Assembly: GCA_910586895.1 (NCBI GenBank)
Contig: CAJUIW010000006.1
Location: 1-64,000 of the forward strand
Origin: an uncultured Muribaculaceae bacterium
Lineage (GTDB): Bacteria > Bacteroidota > Bacteroidia > Bacteroidales > Muribaculaceae
DNA: 64,000 bases
Direction: 5' to 3'
Shown: positions 1 to 8,088 of the stretch, in pieces
How the letters are laid out: every line of letters starts with the position of its first letter
How positions within the stretch are numbered: the stretch's first letter is position 1
Program-made: the position numbers and the translations under genes
Notes under the pieces: model-generated
The model's input: the letters and a program-made list of their open reading frames with translations, nothing else
What the model was told of the DNA's origin: nothing
The model's database searches: none

Positions 1-531
1 CATCGCAACATTACCTCCCGGAAATTCAGGCATTTGTTCAACACAGTTATAAATATCCCTGTCATCTGGATTTTTAGGTAATTCATCCGGCATTTCACCC
101 TGCGTAACAATAACATCGGGAATACTGGAAATCTCTCCTTCTTTAACACCACTGTTATCAAACACTGAATCTACTGCTTCAATTTCGCCTTCCTCCTCTA
201 CCTCCCAATCCTTAATCACCATTCCCTCAAGCGACTCCGTAGGCTCACCTTGTAGTCTATAACTGTCGCTGGCCTGACTTGAGGGACTGCCGCAGCCTGA
301 AAATGCAATCATACCTGCCGATAGTCCTGCAAGCACAATGGCATTACCCATGAGTTGACGCGCTCGAAGCTGCTGTTCCAGATAACGCACCTCAGCCTCG
401 CATTTAGGGCATGTCCCGAGGCAGTCACCCTTGTAGCGACACTCCGACGTTACAAACTCTATGTCATTCGCCTCGGCTATCTGCCGACGAATCTCTTTCA
501 ATATCTTGCATGTCTGCTTTCCTCGTCCCAT
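1..531 (-). CDS. Cysteine-cluster protein with TonB-like C-terminus (3' end outside window)
   Basis: An open frame with no stop runs from an ATG at 529-531 to the window edge, giving at least 177 residues. The first 60 residues are hydrophilic and hold five cysteines (C8, C31, C37, C41, C44); the last four form C-x5-C-x3-C-x2-C, which looks like a metal or Fe-S site. A hydrophobic stretch at about 62-79 ends at C80 and could be a membrane anchor or lipoprotein signal. An acidic linker follows, and the visible end reads VEQMPEFPGG, the usual opening of the TonB C-terminal domain in Bacteroidales. The start lies 2 bp after the stop of the radical SAM gene, so the two are probably co-transcribed and functionally linked. 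Function is unknown; the TonB-like assignment rests on that short motif only. Confidence 0.7.
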   Translation of the reverse strand, partial: MGRGKQTCKILKEIRRQIAEANDIEFVTSECRYKGDCLGTCPKCEAEVRYLEQQLRARQLMGNAIVLAGLSAGMIAFSGCGSPSSQASDSYRLQGEPTESLEGMVIKDWEVEEEGEIEAVDSVFDNSGVKEGEISSIPDVIVTQGEMPDELPKNPDDRDIYNCVEQMPEFPGGNVAM

Positions 532-533
532 AG

Positions 534-1157
534 TCAATGTTTGCGGATTTGATATGTGAATAAATCGAATTTGGAGTAGCCGAGTGCGGAGAGAGCCTTA
601 CGGCTTTCCTCGCGGTCGGTATCGGTATTGTAGTCAGGGATAAGCGGTAGCCGTATCATGCAGTCGTTTTGACGATCAGCCTCGGCCATCAAACGTAGAT
701 TGGACAGCACATGCGAATTATCCCGACCGGTGTATTGTCGGTAAATATCCGCGTCCATATCCTTGATGTCGATAATCCATGAATCTACCACCGGGAGCAG
801 AGCCTCGATATTCTCTTGCGGAACATTAAGGGACGTTTCCAATGTCAGCCTCCATGACGGACCACACAGTTCCCGGAAACGACAGATAAAATCAGGTCGT
901 AATGCCGGCTCTCCGCCCCCGAAAGTCACACCGCCATTGGTAGCGATGAAATAAAGTTCATCAATCCTGACTTCATCATAGAGTGACTGGGAAGTGTATT
1001 CCTTGAAACGGTCACTATCGCCGAGCGATTGCGGATTGAGGCAGTAGCGGCAGCGGAGCGGACAGCCATGGAAAGCGACAAGCGTTGTCACACCATCGCC
1101 GTCGGTGGAGAGGCGATGACGGGAGATGCCAATTATTTTTGTTCGGACGGGAAGCAT
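534..1157 (-). CDS. Radical SAM protein, glycyl-radical activase-like
   Basis: This 207-residue protein carries a CxxxCxxC motif (CPLRCRYC, about residues 32-39) that binds the 4Fe-4S cluster used to cleave S-adenosylmethionine, followed by the SAM-binding GGGEPAL segment. Its size and the early position of the motif resemble activating enzymes of glycyl radical enzymes (PflA/NrdG type). No glycyl radical enzyme is encoded beside it; the NrdD at 44.3 kb has its own NrdG. The next gene downstream, 2 bp away, encodes a cysteine-cluster protein with a TonB-like end, which may be its partner or substrate. The start ATG is at 1155-1157. The radical SAM assignment is firm; substrate and pathway are unknown. 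Confidence 0.85.
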   Translation of the reverse strand: MLPVRTKIIGISRHRLSTDGDGVTTLVAFHGCPLRCRYCLNPQSLGDSDRFKEYTSQSLYDEVRIDELYFIATNGGVTFGGGEPALRPDFICRFRELCGPSWRLTLETSLNVPQENIEALLPVVDSWIIDIKDMDADIYRQYTGRDNSHVLSNLRLMAEADRQNDCMIRLPLIPDYNTDTDREESRKALSALGYSKFDLFTYQIRKH

Positions 1158-1172
1158 ATGTCAAAATGCGGA

Positions 1173-1592
1173 TTATGTAGTGGACGGCGTCCGCTGAATG
1201 ACAGAATCAGAAAGGTCAGACAGTGTCTGCCCTTTTGAGGCTTGTCTATCGGCAGATTGGGCAGACAGTGTCTGCCCAATCTGTAAGTATTTGAATGTCA
1301 GATAGAATTTTCTAAAACTTTTCAGATTGACAATGCTATAGCCGTTGCCGAACTCTTCGGTAAGGGCAAGGGATGCTATTTCAATCACGTGCTTACCATA
1401 TTTGGCACGAGCCTCTCCATGCTGCTCTTGTTCAACAATACGTCTGCCCACAAGCCAATTGCTGGCCACGTTGTAGAGGTCAGCCGCTTGGTAGGCTTTA
1501 GCCTTAGCCGTATATACGATAGCCTTGAGGTCTGACACAAACTCCACCTCGTCAGGCAACATCTCAACATTTTTCAAAATTTCGTCTGCCAT
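1173..1592 (-). pseudogene. Truncated DUF1016 (YhcG-type) N-terminal fragment
   Basis: From the ATG at 1590-1592 the frame encodes about 139 residues matching the N-terminal DUF1016 domain (NLKSFRKFYLTFKYLQ near its end). Full-length relatives are usually about 330-380 residues and end in a PD-(D/E)xK nuclease-like domain, which is absent here. After the domain the frame passes through a repetitive stretch in which QTLS occurs twice and stops 16 bp before the radical SAM gene. A longer frame opens at 1688, but its extra 32 residues are hydrophobic and lie in AT-rich DNA, so I prefer the later start. It is most likely a remnant left by a deletion; a short functional derivative cannot be excluded. 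Confidence 0.6.
1255..1283. repeat. Near-perfect palindrome and partial direct repeat in the DUF1016 remnant
   Basis: The sequence GGGCAGACA-G-TGTCTGCCC is a 9-bp inverted repeat around one central base. Part of it, including CAGACAGTGTCTGCCC, occurs again about 40 bp earlier near 1218-1233. The copies encode the repeated QTLS stretch. They may mark the deletion endpoint or simply be a duplicated coding segment. Confidence 0.5.
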
Positions 1593-1736
1593 AATGCAAA
1601 TTAGCGAAAAAATCCTGATATACACAATGGTACAACCTAACAAATATAATTGTTTGAAATTAGTGATTTTACCGCAATTAAATTTCATTATTTACCTCCT
1701 TTATGCCAAAACAGTACTATGCTGACTTATCATATC

Positions 1737-1958
1737 TCAACCTAAATATTTTACCATCAACAGAATCAAGATTGCAATAACAATCATGCCCAAACAGCCG
1801 TTAACCAAAGCATTATCGTTATAAGCAAGAGGATCTTTTTTATCGCCGTCGCATAGCTTTTTATACGATACATCTTTTCTGCGACATATATTCCGCAGAA
1901 AGAAATACCGCATCCCGGCTCCGATATGTCGTGCTATCGCACTGATTATTAACTGCAT
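1737..1958 (-). CDS. Small membrane protein of unknown function
   Basis: This 73-residue protein has a basic N-terminal half (FLRNICRRKDVSYKKL), a polar DGDKKDPLAYNDNALVNG segment, and one strongly hydrophobic helix at the C-terminus (about residues 53-72), so it should be a single-pass inner-membrane protein. The start ATG is at 1956-1958. It is the last member of a minus-strand row of small membrane-protein genes (1737-5803), separated by 61 bp from the one upstream. I do not recognise a named family. Confidence 0.6.
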   Translation of the reverse strand: MQLIISAIARHIGAGMRYFFLRNICRRKDVSYKKLCDGDKKDPLAYNDNALVNGCLGMIVIAILILLMVKYLG

Positions 1959-2019
1959 GATCTCTTCTATTATATGACAATAGTTTTTTACTATTCTTTA
2001 TTCTGCCAAGTTTTCATAA

Positions 2020-2574
2020 TCACTCTGAAAAACAAGTTACGCATATGAATATAATAATAGTTGCAACCATCACAGTCAACACGATCTTTGATACATAACT
2101 TTTTGATTTTTGTGAAGCCTCGTAATCAAAACGGGATTCCCCGGCATATTTTTCAATAGCATTACGAACACTTTTGCTTCGGCAATACAGGTCGGATAGG
2201 CAAATGTTGTGAAACTCATGTTGATTACCATTTGCCGAGGTTTTGATGCTTAACCATCGTTGCACAAAACGAGCAAAATAAGATACGTTCCAACTGGTAT
2301 AGACATTCACAATATCATGCCAATAATATATTTTGGTCTTGCCCCAATCCTTAATGGTTATTGCTTCGCTGTCGATTATCAGTGTGGTTCTGCCATAGCG
2401 GATGTATTTATAGGCATATACAATCAATATCAAACCGAAAAAGGCCACATCGATAATAAACCAAGTTTCAGATGTGTTAATCGCCTCATATAAACACATG
2501 ACGAATATCACCCCTAACACTAATGGAAACGTCAGCGATTCTTTTGCTATATATTGGTCATTATGCGTAATCAT
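2020..2574 (-). CDS. Membrane protein with PH-like core, unknown function
   Basis: The 184-residue protein has two hydrophobic helices near the N-terminus (about 15-55), a central soluble part containing TTLIIDSEAITI and a later W-HDIV segment, and a C-terminal helix (about 160-180). The layout and the LIID...I...W pattern resemble bacterial PH-like membrane proteins (STM3941-like). The gene at 3122-3733 has the same plan, with matching LIIDENGI and AIEECSGGR against AIEKYAGES, so the two are probably distant paralogues. The start ATG overlaps the end of the upstream gene by 4 bp, showing translational coupling. Role unknown. Confidence 0.6.
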   Translation of the reverse strand: MITHNDQYIAKESLTFPLVLGVIFVMCLYEAINTSETWFIIDVAFFGLILIVYAYKYIRYGRTTLIIDSEAITIKDWGKTKIYYWHDIVNVYTSWNVSYFARFVQRWLSIKTSANGNQHEFHNICLSDLYCRSKSVRNAIEKYAGESRFDYEASQKSKSYVSKIVLTVMVATIIIFICVTCFSE

Positions 2575-3122
2575 TCTTTGGGGATTAGGGTAATAGACTC
2601 TAACTTGACTATGTGAGGGTAAAGGGGTTTGAGCATTAGCTTTACATTATAGCGATTCATCAAATCATCGTTGCATGAATAGTCTTTCAAACTGCAATGA
2701 CGACTGAATGGCTCTCCATCATACTTGAATAAAACCTCGTCAACTCTCCACCTTGTAAATCCGTTCAACTCTACGATGTCAATTTCACCGGGTATCTTTT
2801 TAGCCTTTATATTCCAATATGTAAAGACTGATATGACCGCTAAAAGACTTGCTATCGACAGACTTCTAATCACGTAGTAAATTTTCGTTGACCTCCCTAA
2901 AAGATATGCCGAGATAGCGAGGACAGTTATACATATTTCGAGATAACCATAACTCCAAATAGTAACTAAAAAACTTCGGCTCATGAAAATCGCAATTCCA
3001 AACAGCACGATTATCGCAAGAAGGTACCAGTCTACAGACTTTTGCCTGATTGACTGAAACACCTCCTTGCCTATCATAAAGGCTATGGCTATTATTATAA
3101 TATATCGGAATATGCTTTCCAT
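2571..3122 (-). CDS. Multi-pass membrane protein of unknown function
   Basis: The 183-residue protein starts with about four closely spaced hydrophobic helices in the first 110 residues, then a soluble domain of about 75 residues (GEIDIVELNGFTRWRVDE onward) with two cysteines in the CSLKDYSCN stretch. It overlaps its upstream neighbour by 1 bp (TAATG-type junction) and its downstream neighbour by 4 bp, so all three are almost certainly made from one message. I do not recognise the family. Base composition is AT-rich compared with the PUL and core genes further on. Confidence 0.6.
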   Translation of the reverse strand: MESIFRYIIIIAIAFMIGKEVFQSIRQKSVDWYLLAIIVLFGIAIFMSRSFLVTIWSYGYLEICITVLAISAYLLGRSTKIYYVIRSLSIASLLAVISVFTYWNIKAKKIPGEIDIVELNGFTRWRVDEVLFKYDGEPFSRHCSLKDYSCNDDLMNRYNVKLMLKPLYPHIVKLESITLIPKE

Positions 3123-3733
3123 TATCTGACTCCGAATTTATTCAGTAACATTGCAAGGGCTATTCCTATCAATAACGGAAATATGTAGTATTTCCACAAA
3201 GATCTATTTCGTATCTTTCTGTTCTCATCATATTTTGCCCGATTCAACACACACCTTCCACCGCTACATTCCTCAATAGCATCGATATAGTTGTGCTTTT
3301 TCCCGTAAAATTCGTTTAACTGTATAGACGTCGTCTCATTGTGTTCCTGTTCAAGAACAAGATAACGGTATGGCACAACACCGCGCGACATCATCCAATC
3401 GAAATAGAATCCATTTATTTTATTCCAAGAATAAAACATATAATCATCAACCCAAAATGTTGAATTGGTCGACAATGTAAACCGACGATTATAATGATGA
3501 ATCCCATTTTCATCTATTATCAGCAGTTTAGGATGTTTTATTTTGCTCCATATAGGCATTACCAGCAGTATCAAATAAATTATAATTACAACAAACAGCA
3601 ATATAACAAATTTATCCCCGAAAGGAAATGCCCCATTACTAATCCACAAACCGACAAAAAAACTTAATATGATGCCGAAAAAGAGATATAATGATGACAA
3701 ATTTTCTTTGAAAATATATCCGTCATTTTTCAT
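3122..3733 (-). CDS. Membrane protein with PH-like core, paralogue of 2020-2574
   Basis: About 203 residues: two N-terminal membrane helices (about 15-65), a soluble middle with KLLIIDENGIHHY and FYSWNKINGFYFDW, a short helix region ending AIEECSGGRCVL, and a C-terminal helix. The frame could start at a GTG at 3736, but the ATG at 3731-3733 shares one base with the TGA stop of the upstream gene (TGATG) and is the better start. The architecture matches 2020-2574, with a different membrane protein encoded between them. Function unknown. Confidence 0.6.
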   Translation of the reverse strand: MKNDGYIFKENLSSLYLFFGIILSFFVGLWISNGAFPFGDKFVILLFVVIIIYLILLVMPIWSKIKHPKLLIIDENGIHHYNRRFTLSTNSTFWVDDYMFYSWNKINGFYFDWMMSRGVVPYRYLVLEQEHNETTSIQLNEFYGKKHNYIDAIEECSGGRCVLNRAKYDENRKIRNRSLWKYYIFPLLIGIALAMLLNKFGVR

Positions 3734-4350
3734 CACTTACCTCCTTTTTTCTTATGGGGTTTTATATTAAGATTGGGCATAGCGTGGTCAAGCACCGCTT
3801 TTACTTTATTATAAGGTTTACGAGTGGTAATTATCAAAATTGGTCCTCTCGGCAGTTCACAAAACGAATTGAGCTCCTTTTCTCGTAATACTATAGTATT
3901 TTTGATTCCACAATCTTCTATATGAGGCAATTCCGATGCTACTATTTCTTGAATCCAATCATTTCCTGTTAGAACTCTGCCGAGGGATACTACTGCTTTG
4001 CTTTCTTGGGGTACACCATTAACTACTATCAATATTTGTATTTGTTTGCCTATCAATATGTTCACAGCCGGTGCACTGTCTTCACTACACGAAATGGACT
4101 TTATATCTGACATCACCACATATAACAACGAGTGTGATACCAGATACGCTGCACTGTCCGATTTCATTTCTGTTATTGAATACTGAAAAACTGAATCACG
4201 AAGAGCATATCCGTCAACAATCCATAATGGAAGCTTTTGAATATCTTTAGCCTGCGGTTGCTCCCCAAAACACGTCATGGGCATGAACGCGAACAGCGCC
4301 CATACCATCCACAGGCCGATTTTATATCGGAGTGCTTCTTTCATATTCAT
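3733..4350 (-). CDS. Exported protein of unknown function
   Basis: The protein (203-205 residues) begins with a signal peptide (about residues 1-29, ending near MTCFGEQ) and continues with LPLWIVDGYALRDSVFQ, a pattern reminiscent of the TonB plug-like segments of Bacteroidales proteins, though too short to assign. The C-terminus is basic (KPHKKKGGK). Two ATGs are possible, at 4350 and 4344; the GGAG at about 4354-4357 is better spaced for 4344. It ends by overlapping the next gene and begins 22 bp after the end of the gene at 4373-5803, so it belongs to the same transcription unit. Confidence 0.55.
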   Translation of the reverse strand: MNMKEALRYKIGLWMVWALFAFMPMTCFGEQPQAKDIQKLPLWIVDGYALRDSVFQYSITEMKSDSAAYLVSHSLLYVVMSDIKSISCSEDSAPAVNILIGKQIQILIVVNGVPQESKAVVSLGRVLTGNDWIQEIVASELPHIEDCGIKNTIVLREKELNSFCELPRGPILIITTRKPYNKVKAVLDHAMPNLNIKPHKKKGGK

Positions 4351-4372
4351 ATCTCCAGGCAGTAGCGGCCGC

Positions 4373-5803
4373 TTAGTTTGATATCAAATATTCCATCAGC
4401 GGCCTATCAAGCAAAGTGATAGCACATCCTCCACCGGTGATTTCACTATTCACCTTTGGCGACATGACAAACACCCCGTTGACTTTCATCACTACGAACC
4501 GTCCGATATTGGAGCGTGTAAAGTATGCCCATTCATCAGCTTTCACTCCCTCGAACCGGAACTGAGCCTGATAGTAGGGCGTATCGCGGCTAAGCTGTCC
4601 CATTGTCACCTCACGTATCTTTGACTCAAATCTTCCGTCAGTCTTTACAATACCGAACCTATATGCCATTTTATCCTGCGTATATGCCGATAATTCCATC
4701 CCTGAAAACCATGCGTAGCCATCAGGCAGCTGCATATCTGACAGATTCATCACTTCGGCAACGTAGTCAACATCTGTAACAGCCATCAGTGCTCCTCCAT
4801 AATCACTACTTGATTCAGGCAACTCTCCTATGGCTTTTCCAAAGCAGGACTTTACTGAAGCCGGCGCATCACGATAATCGGCCAAAGGATAGACCTCAAC
4901 ATTCCAATCAACGTCATATCTACGTTCTGAAATATATGGATCCTCAATATCTTCTACTTCCTCCACCTCTACTCCATCGATATCAAAGTCACTCCACTGG
5001 CTGTCTTGATGCCGCTTTATTATAGCCTCACATTCATCATGCGACAACAGCTGCTTGCCAAGTCCGAGCACACCCTCAGCACCACTTATAAAATCAGCGG
5101 GAGTGATATATGGCAATCTGTTGACAGGATTAAGCATATACGATTTTGCAATAATCCAACCTAAATCGTAAGCCGTGACACTGCCGGCATCGGCCAACAG
5201 CAGAAATCCTTTAAGGGCATCAGCCATACCCAATGCAACAACCGGCTGTTCAATCACTAAGGAATCGCCATTACCTATACGCCATGCCAAAGCAGCGGCA
5301 TACTCGTCAGGCGTAAGAGCTTGCAAACCTTTCAACAGCCCGAATGCTCTGTAAAACCCGCACTGATCCATCGGCGGCCAGATTGACAGGCTATCAAGAT
5401 TATTCCGCTCCACGTACCGCGATACGACATTCCAAGCCTCAATACTATCCTGCGGGAGATTCACCTTCCTGTCGGCCACCTGTCTCAATCCGTCAATCAA
5501 ACAGCTGATTCCGCTTGCACAATCAGCCTTATGCGCCAACGAATTGTTCAGAAAATAAGCACGCATCGCACCCACGGAATAGCTGGCGAGATATGACGTA
5601 CTGTTAAGCTCCTGTTCATTCAACATATTCTCCCGGAGCCCGCGTACATACTCCCTGAATGTAGGCATGTCATGGACAGCCTTGTTCTCTCCGGCAAGCA
5701 GACCTACCGTAGTTATTTCCCCTGCCGCATATGACAGTGAATCAATCTGCGCCGAGCATGTCAGCGCACATTGGATAATAAAAAGCAACAGAAACTTCTT
5801 CAT
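4373..5803 (-). CDS. Exported protein with FKBP-N-like start and SecD head-like C-terminus
   Basis: The 476-residue protein has a signal peptide (MKKFLLLFIIQCALTCSAQ). I start it at the ATG at 5801-5803 rather than the TTG at 5815. The next segment, DSLSYAAGEITTVGLL, resembles the N-terminal helices of Bacteroidales FKBP-type isomerases, and a second stretch near residues 190-260 looks like a repeat of that helical unit. The last 60 residues (NIGRFVVMKVNGVFVMSP, then EITGGGCAI) match the pattern of the SecD periplasmic P1 head (GR-LAIVLDGKV-S-P-I---I-GG). There is no FKBP catalytic domain and no SecD membrane part. It heads the minus-strand unit reading towards 2020. Function is unknown; a periplasmic folding or substrate-handling role would be a guess. 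Confidence 0.6.
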   Translation of the reverse strand: MKKFLLLFIIQCALTCSAQIDSLSYAAGEITTVGLLAGENKAVHDMPTFREYVRGLRENMLNEQELNSTSYLASYSVGAMRAYFLNNSLAHKADCASGISCLIDGLRQVADRKVNLPQDSIEAWNVVSRYVERNNLDSLSIWPPMDQCGFYRAFGLLKGLQALTPDEYAAALAWRIGNGDSLVIEQPVVALGMADALKGFLLLADAGSVTAYDLGWIIAKSYMLNPVNRLPYITPADFISGAEGVLGLGKQLLSHDECEAIIKRHQDSQWSDFDIDGVEVEEVEDIEDPYISERRYDVDWNVEVYPLADYRDAPASVKSCFGKAIGELPESSSDYGGALMAVTDVDYVAEVMNLSDMQLPDGYAWFSGMELSAYTQDKMAYRFGIVKTDGRFESKIREVTMGQLSRDTPYYQAQFRFEGVKADEWAYFTRSNIGRFVVMKVNGVFVMSPKVNSEITGGGCAITLLDRPLMEYLISN

Positions 5804-6004
5804 AACGCTCGACAATCATGTACCGCGCTAAGATAAGAATATAATTTTACTTTTAGTGTGACATTTGTCCCATCCCCCAACAAAAATATCACATTCCCCG
5901 ACTCATACTACCACAAAATCAGGATAATCAGCAGCAACCGGCGTCTTGATAGTTGGTTAATCGGATTATTATTGTTTTCTTTGTCATATTCATCAATACC
6001 ACGA

Positions 6005-6913
6005 ATGGAAAACAACTATAGCAAATTGCATGGGATCTCGCCTGACAGTAGCAATCCGGCTCCTGATAATGAAATAATACTCTATCAACCAGACTCAACC
6101 ATTTCCCTGAACGTCAGAGTTGAGAATGAATCTGTATGGTTAAATCGAAAACAAATGGCACTGCTATTTGACCGTGATGTAAAGACCATCGGCAAACATA
6201 TCAAGAATGCACTTCAAGAAGAGTTGGAGGGACTTTCAGTTATCGCAAAATTTGCGACAACTGCTGCCGATGGTAAAACGTATAAAGTAGAATACTATAA
6301 CATTGAGATGATAACATCTGTAGGCTACAGAGTTAAGTCAAAACGAGGAGTACAGTTCCGCCAATGGGCCAATCAGATATTAAAGGAATATCTTCTGCGT
6401 GGCTACTGCATCAACCAGCGGCTTCTCTACATGGAGTCACGCTTGGACCATCGCCTTTCGGAGCATGAACGCCGACTCGATGAGCTCTCGGACAAGGTTG
6501 ATTTCTTTGTCCGCACATCCATCCCTCCGGTGGAGGGTGTATTTTTCAATGGTCAGATTTTCGATGCCTACAGATTTGTGTGCGATATTGTGAAGACAGC
6601 GAAAACCATGATTGTGCTTATTGACAACTATGTTGATGAATCGGTCCTTACCCTGCTCGATAAAAGAGCAAGCGGAGTGAAGGCCAGAATATACACGCAT
6701 AGCATATCGAAGCAGCTGCGGCTCGACATCCAGCGTCACAATAGCCAATATCCCCTCATAGAGGTTATGGCAGCACGTGATATCCATGACAGATTCTTGA
6801 TTATTGATGAAGCAGTCTATCACATCGGGGCTTCCATCAAGGACCTCGGAAAGAAACTGTTTGCATTTTCAAAGATGGAGATGCCAGCCGCCACAATCCT
6901 CAATAATCTTTAG
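6005..6913 (+). CDS. RhuM family protein with PLD-like C-terminal domain
   Basis: From the ATG at 6005 the protein has 302 residues; the open frame extends back to a GTG at 5858, but that extension is unlike the family. The N-terminal half (about residues 25-130) has the RhuM/KilA-type DNA-binding signature: NESVWLNRKQMALLFDRD, then KTYKVEYYNIEMITSVGYRV and FRQWANQILKEYLLRGY. The C-terminal half ends in HDRFLIID and YHIGASIKDLGKK, which resembles a phospholipase D-like half site (H-x-R/K...D) seen in some RhuM proteins. Such genes usually lie in phage-like or mobile regions. It is monocistronic and converges with the ROK kinase gene, 22 bp away. Activity unknown. Confidence 0.75.
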   Translation: MENNYSKLHGISPDSSNPAPDNEIILYQPDSTISLNVRVENESVWLNRKQMALLFDRDVKTIGKHIKNALQEELEGLSVIAKFATTAADGKTYKVEYYNIEMITSVGYRVKSKRGVQFRQWANQILKEYLLRGYCINQRLLYMESRLDHRLSEHERRLDELSDKVDFFVRTSIPPVEGVFFNGQIFDAYRFVCDIVKTAKTMIVLIDNYVDESVLTLLDKRASGVKARIYTHSISKQLRLDIQRHNSQYPLIEVMAARDIHDRFLIIDEAVYHIGASIKDLGKKLFAFSKMEMPAATILNNL

Positions 6914-6935
6914 TAAGAACAGGGCAAATGTCCAC

Positions 6936-8057
6936 CTAAACAGCCTCACCGGCTTTCTCTTTTTTGTCAAGCTCTGACAATGCAAACGCATAAGCTCCAA
7001 GAGAAATAGCTCTGCTTGCACCGAGCTTTGATATAGCCACTCCGATGCGTTTCTGCGGGTCATAAGCGATAGTCTCATCCGAACCATATATTTTTAACGG
7101 ACGCATATCACCGTTGGCGAATTCACTGAATTCCTCGTGCGAATCAAGATTGTAGACTTTCATTTGAAGCCGGTCAACTTCATCACCACTTCCCGTGCTT
7201 ATTTTTGACCGCAGTTCATTAAGCAGCGATGGCATGAACCACTTGCGCGCAGCAGTTATGCCTCCGCCGATAACAATCAGCCCGTCAACAAGGGTCACAG
7301 CAGTTGCCATAGCATCGCCGGCCACCTCTCCCATTTCAGCAAACGAACGGCGTGCTGCATCAGCATCGCCTGATCGCTCACCCTCCGCTATCTCATAGAT
7401 CTCTTTCGGATTAAAAAGGTGATGCCTATCACCTGACAACTCCCCGTATACACGCCTGATAGCCCGGGCAGACACACCTTCCTCCACCATCATACACGGG
7501 TTCTTCTTATGACGCAGGCAGTATGTCTCCACACATGAATTATCGCCACGGTTGAGGGCGCCGTCCACTACCATGCCCATACCGAAACCGGTTCCGAATG
7601 TATAGCCCAGCAGATTTTTATACCGTTTGGGGCTTCCCTTAGCTTCAAGTTTTGCATTAATCTCCGGGAGGATTCCACACAGAGCTTCGCCATAAGCGAA
7701 AAGATCGCCATCATTATTTATATACACCGGCAGGTCAAGCTCCCGTTCAAGAAACGGGCCGAGCGCCACACCATTGCGGAACGACGGGAAATTAAGCAGA
7801 TATCCTCCGATTATTCCTTTCGCATAATCGGCCGGACCAGGAAACGCGAAACTGATGGCTACCGGACGCTCATCAAGCTGTGATATCACCTGCCTGAAAC
7901 CATCCACCATCGTAGCAAGACATCTGTCAAGGTCATCGGCTGAGGCAGACATAGTGATCGGATCTACTATAAACTCGTTGGCCTGCATGGCTCCGAATAC
8001 AAAGTTTGTGCCCCCGGCATCAAGCGTGATTACTATTCTCTTGTCGTAGCGATACAT
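6936..8057 (-). CDS. ROK family sugar kinase
   Basis: The 373-residue protein has the ROK ATP-binding start (TLDAGGTNFVFGAM, residues 11-24), the catalytic Asp region INNDGDLF (D116 probable base), a glycine-rich GTGFGMGM segment and a second GGGI near residue 265. The usual ROK zinc motif (GH...CxCGxxGC) is replaced by a looser set, C175, C180, H183 and C188, so metal binding may differ. It is the last gene of the N-glycan PUL, 31 bp after the GH92, and probably phosphorylates mannose or another sugar released from glycans; the exact substrate cannot be read from sequence. The start ATG is at 8055-8057. Confidence 0.85.
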   Translation of the reverse strand: MYRYDKRIVITLDAGGTNFVFGAMQANEFIVDPITMSASADDLDRCLATMVDGFRQVISQLDERPVAISFAFPGPADYAKGIIGGYLLNFPSFRNGVALGPFLERELDLPVYINNDGDLFAYGEALCGILPEINAKLEAKGSPKRYKNLLGYTFGTGFGMGMVVDGALNRGDNSCVETYCLRHKKNPCMMVEEGVSARAIRRVYGELSGDRHHLFNPKEIYEIAEGERSGDADAARRSFAEMGEVAGDAMATAVTLVDGLIVIGGGITAARKWFMPSLLNELRSKISTGSGDEVDRLQMKVYNLDSHEEFSEFANGDMRPLKIYGSDETIAYDPQKRIGVAISKLGASRAISLGAYAFALSELDKKEKAGEAV

Positions 8058-8088
8058 AAAAAATAAGATATATTGATAGATAAAGATT

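Noticed and set aside
5858..6004. RhuM start at the GTG at 5858
   Set aside because: The extension is unlike the family, which fits the ATG at 6005.
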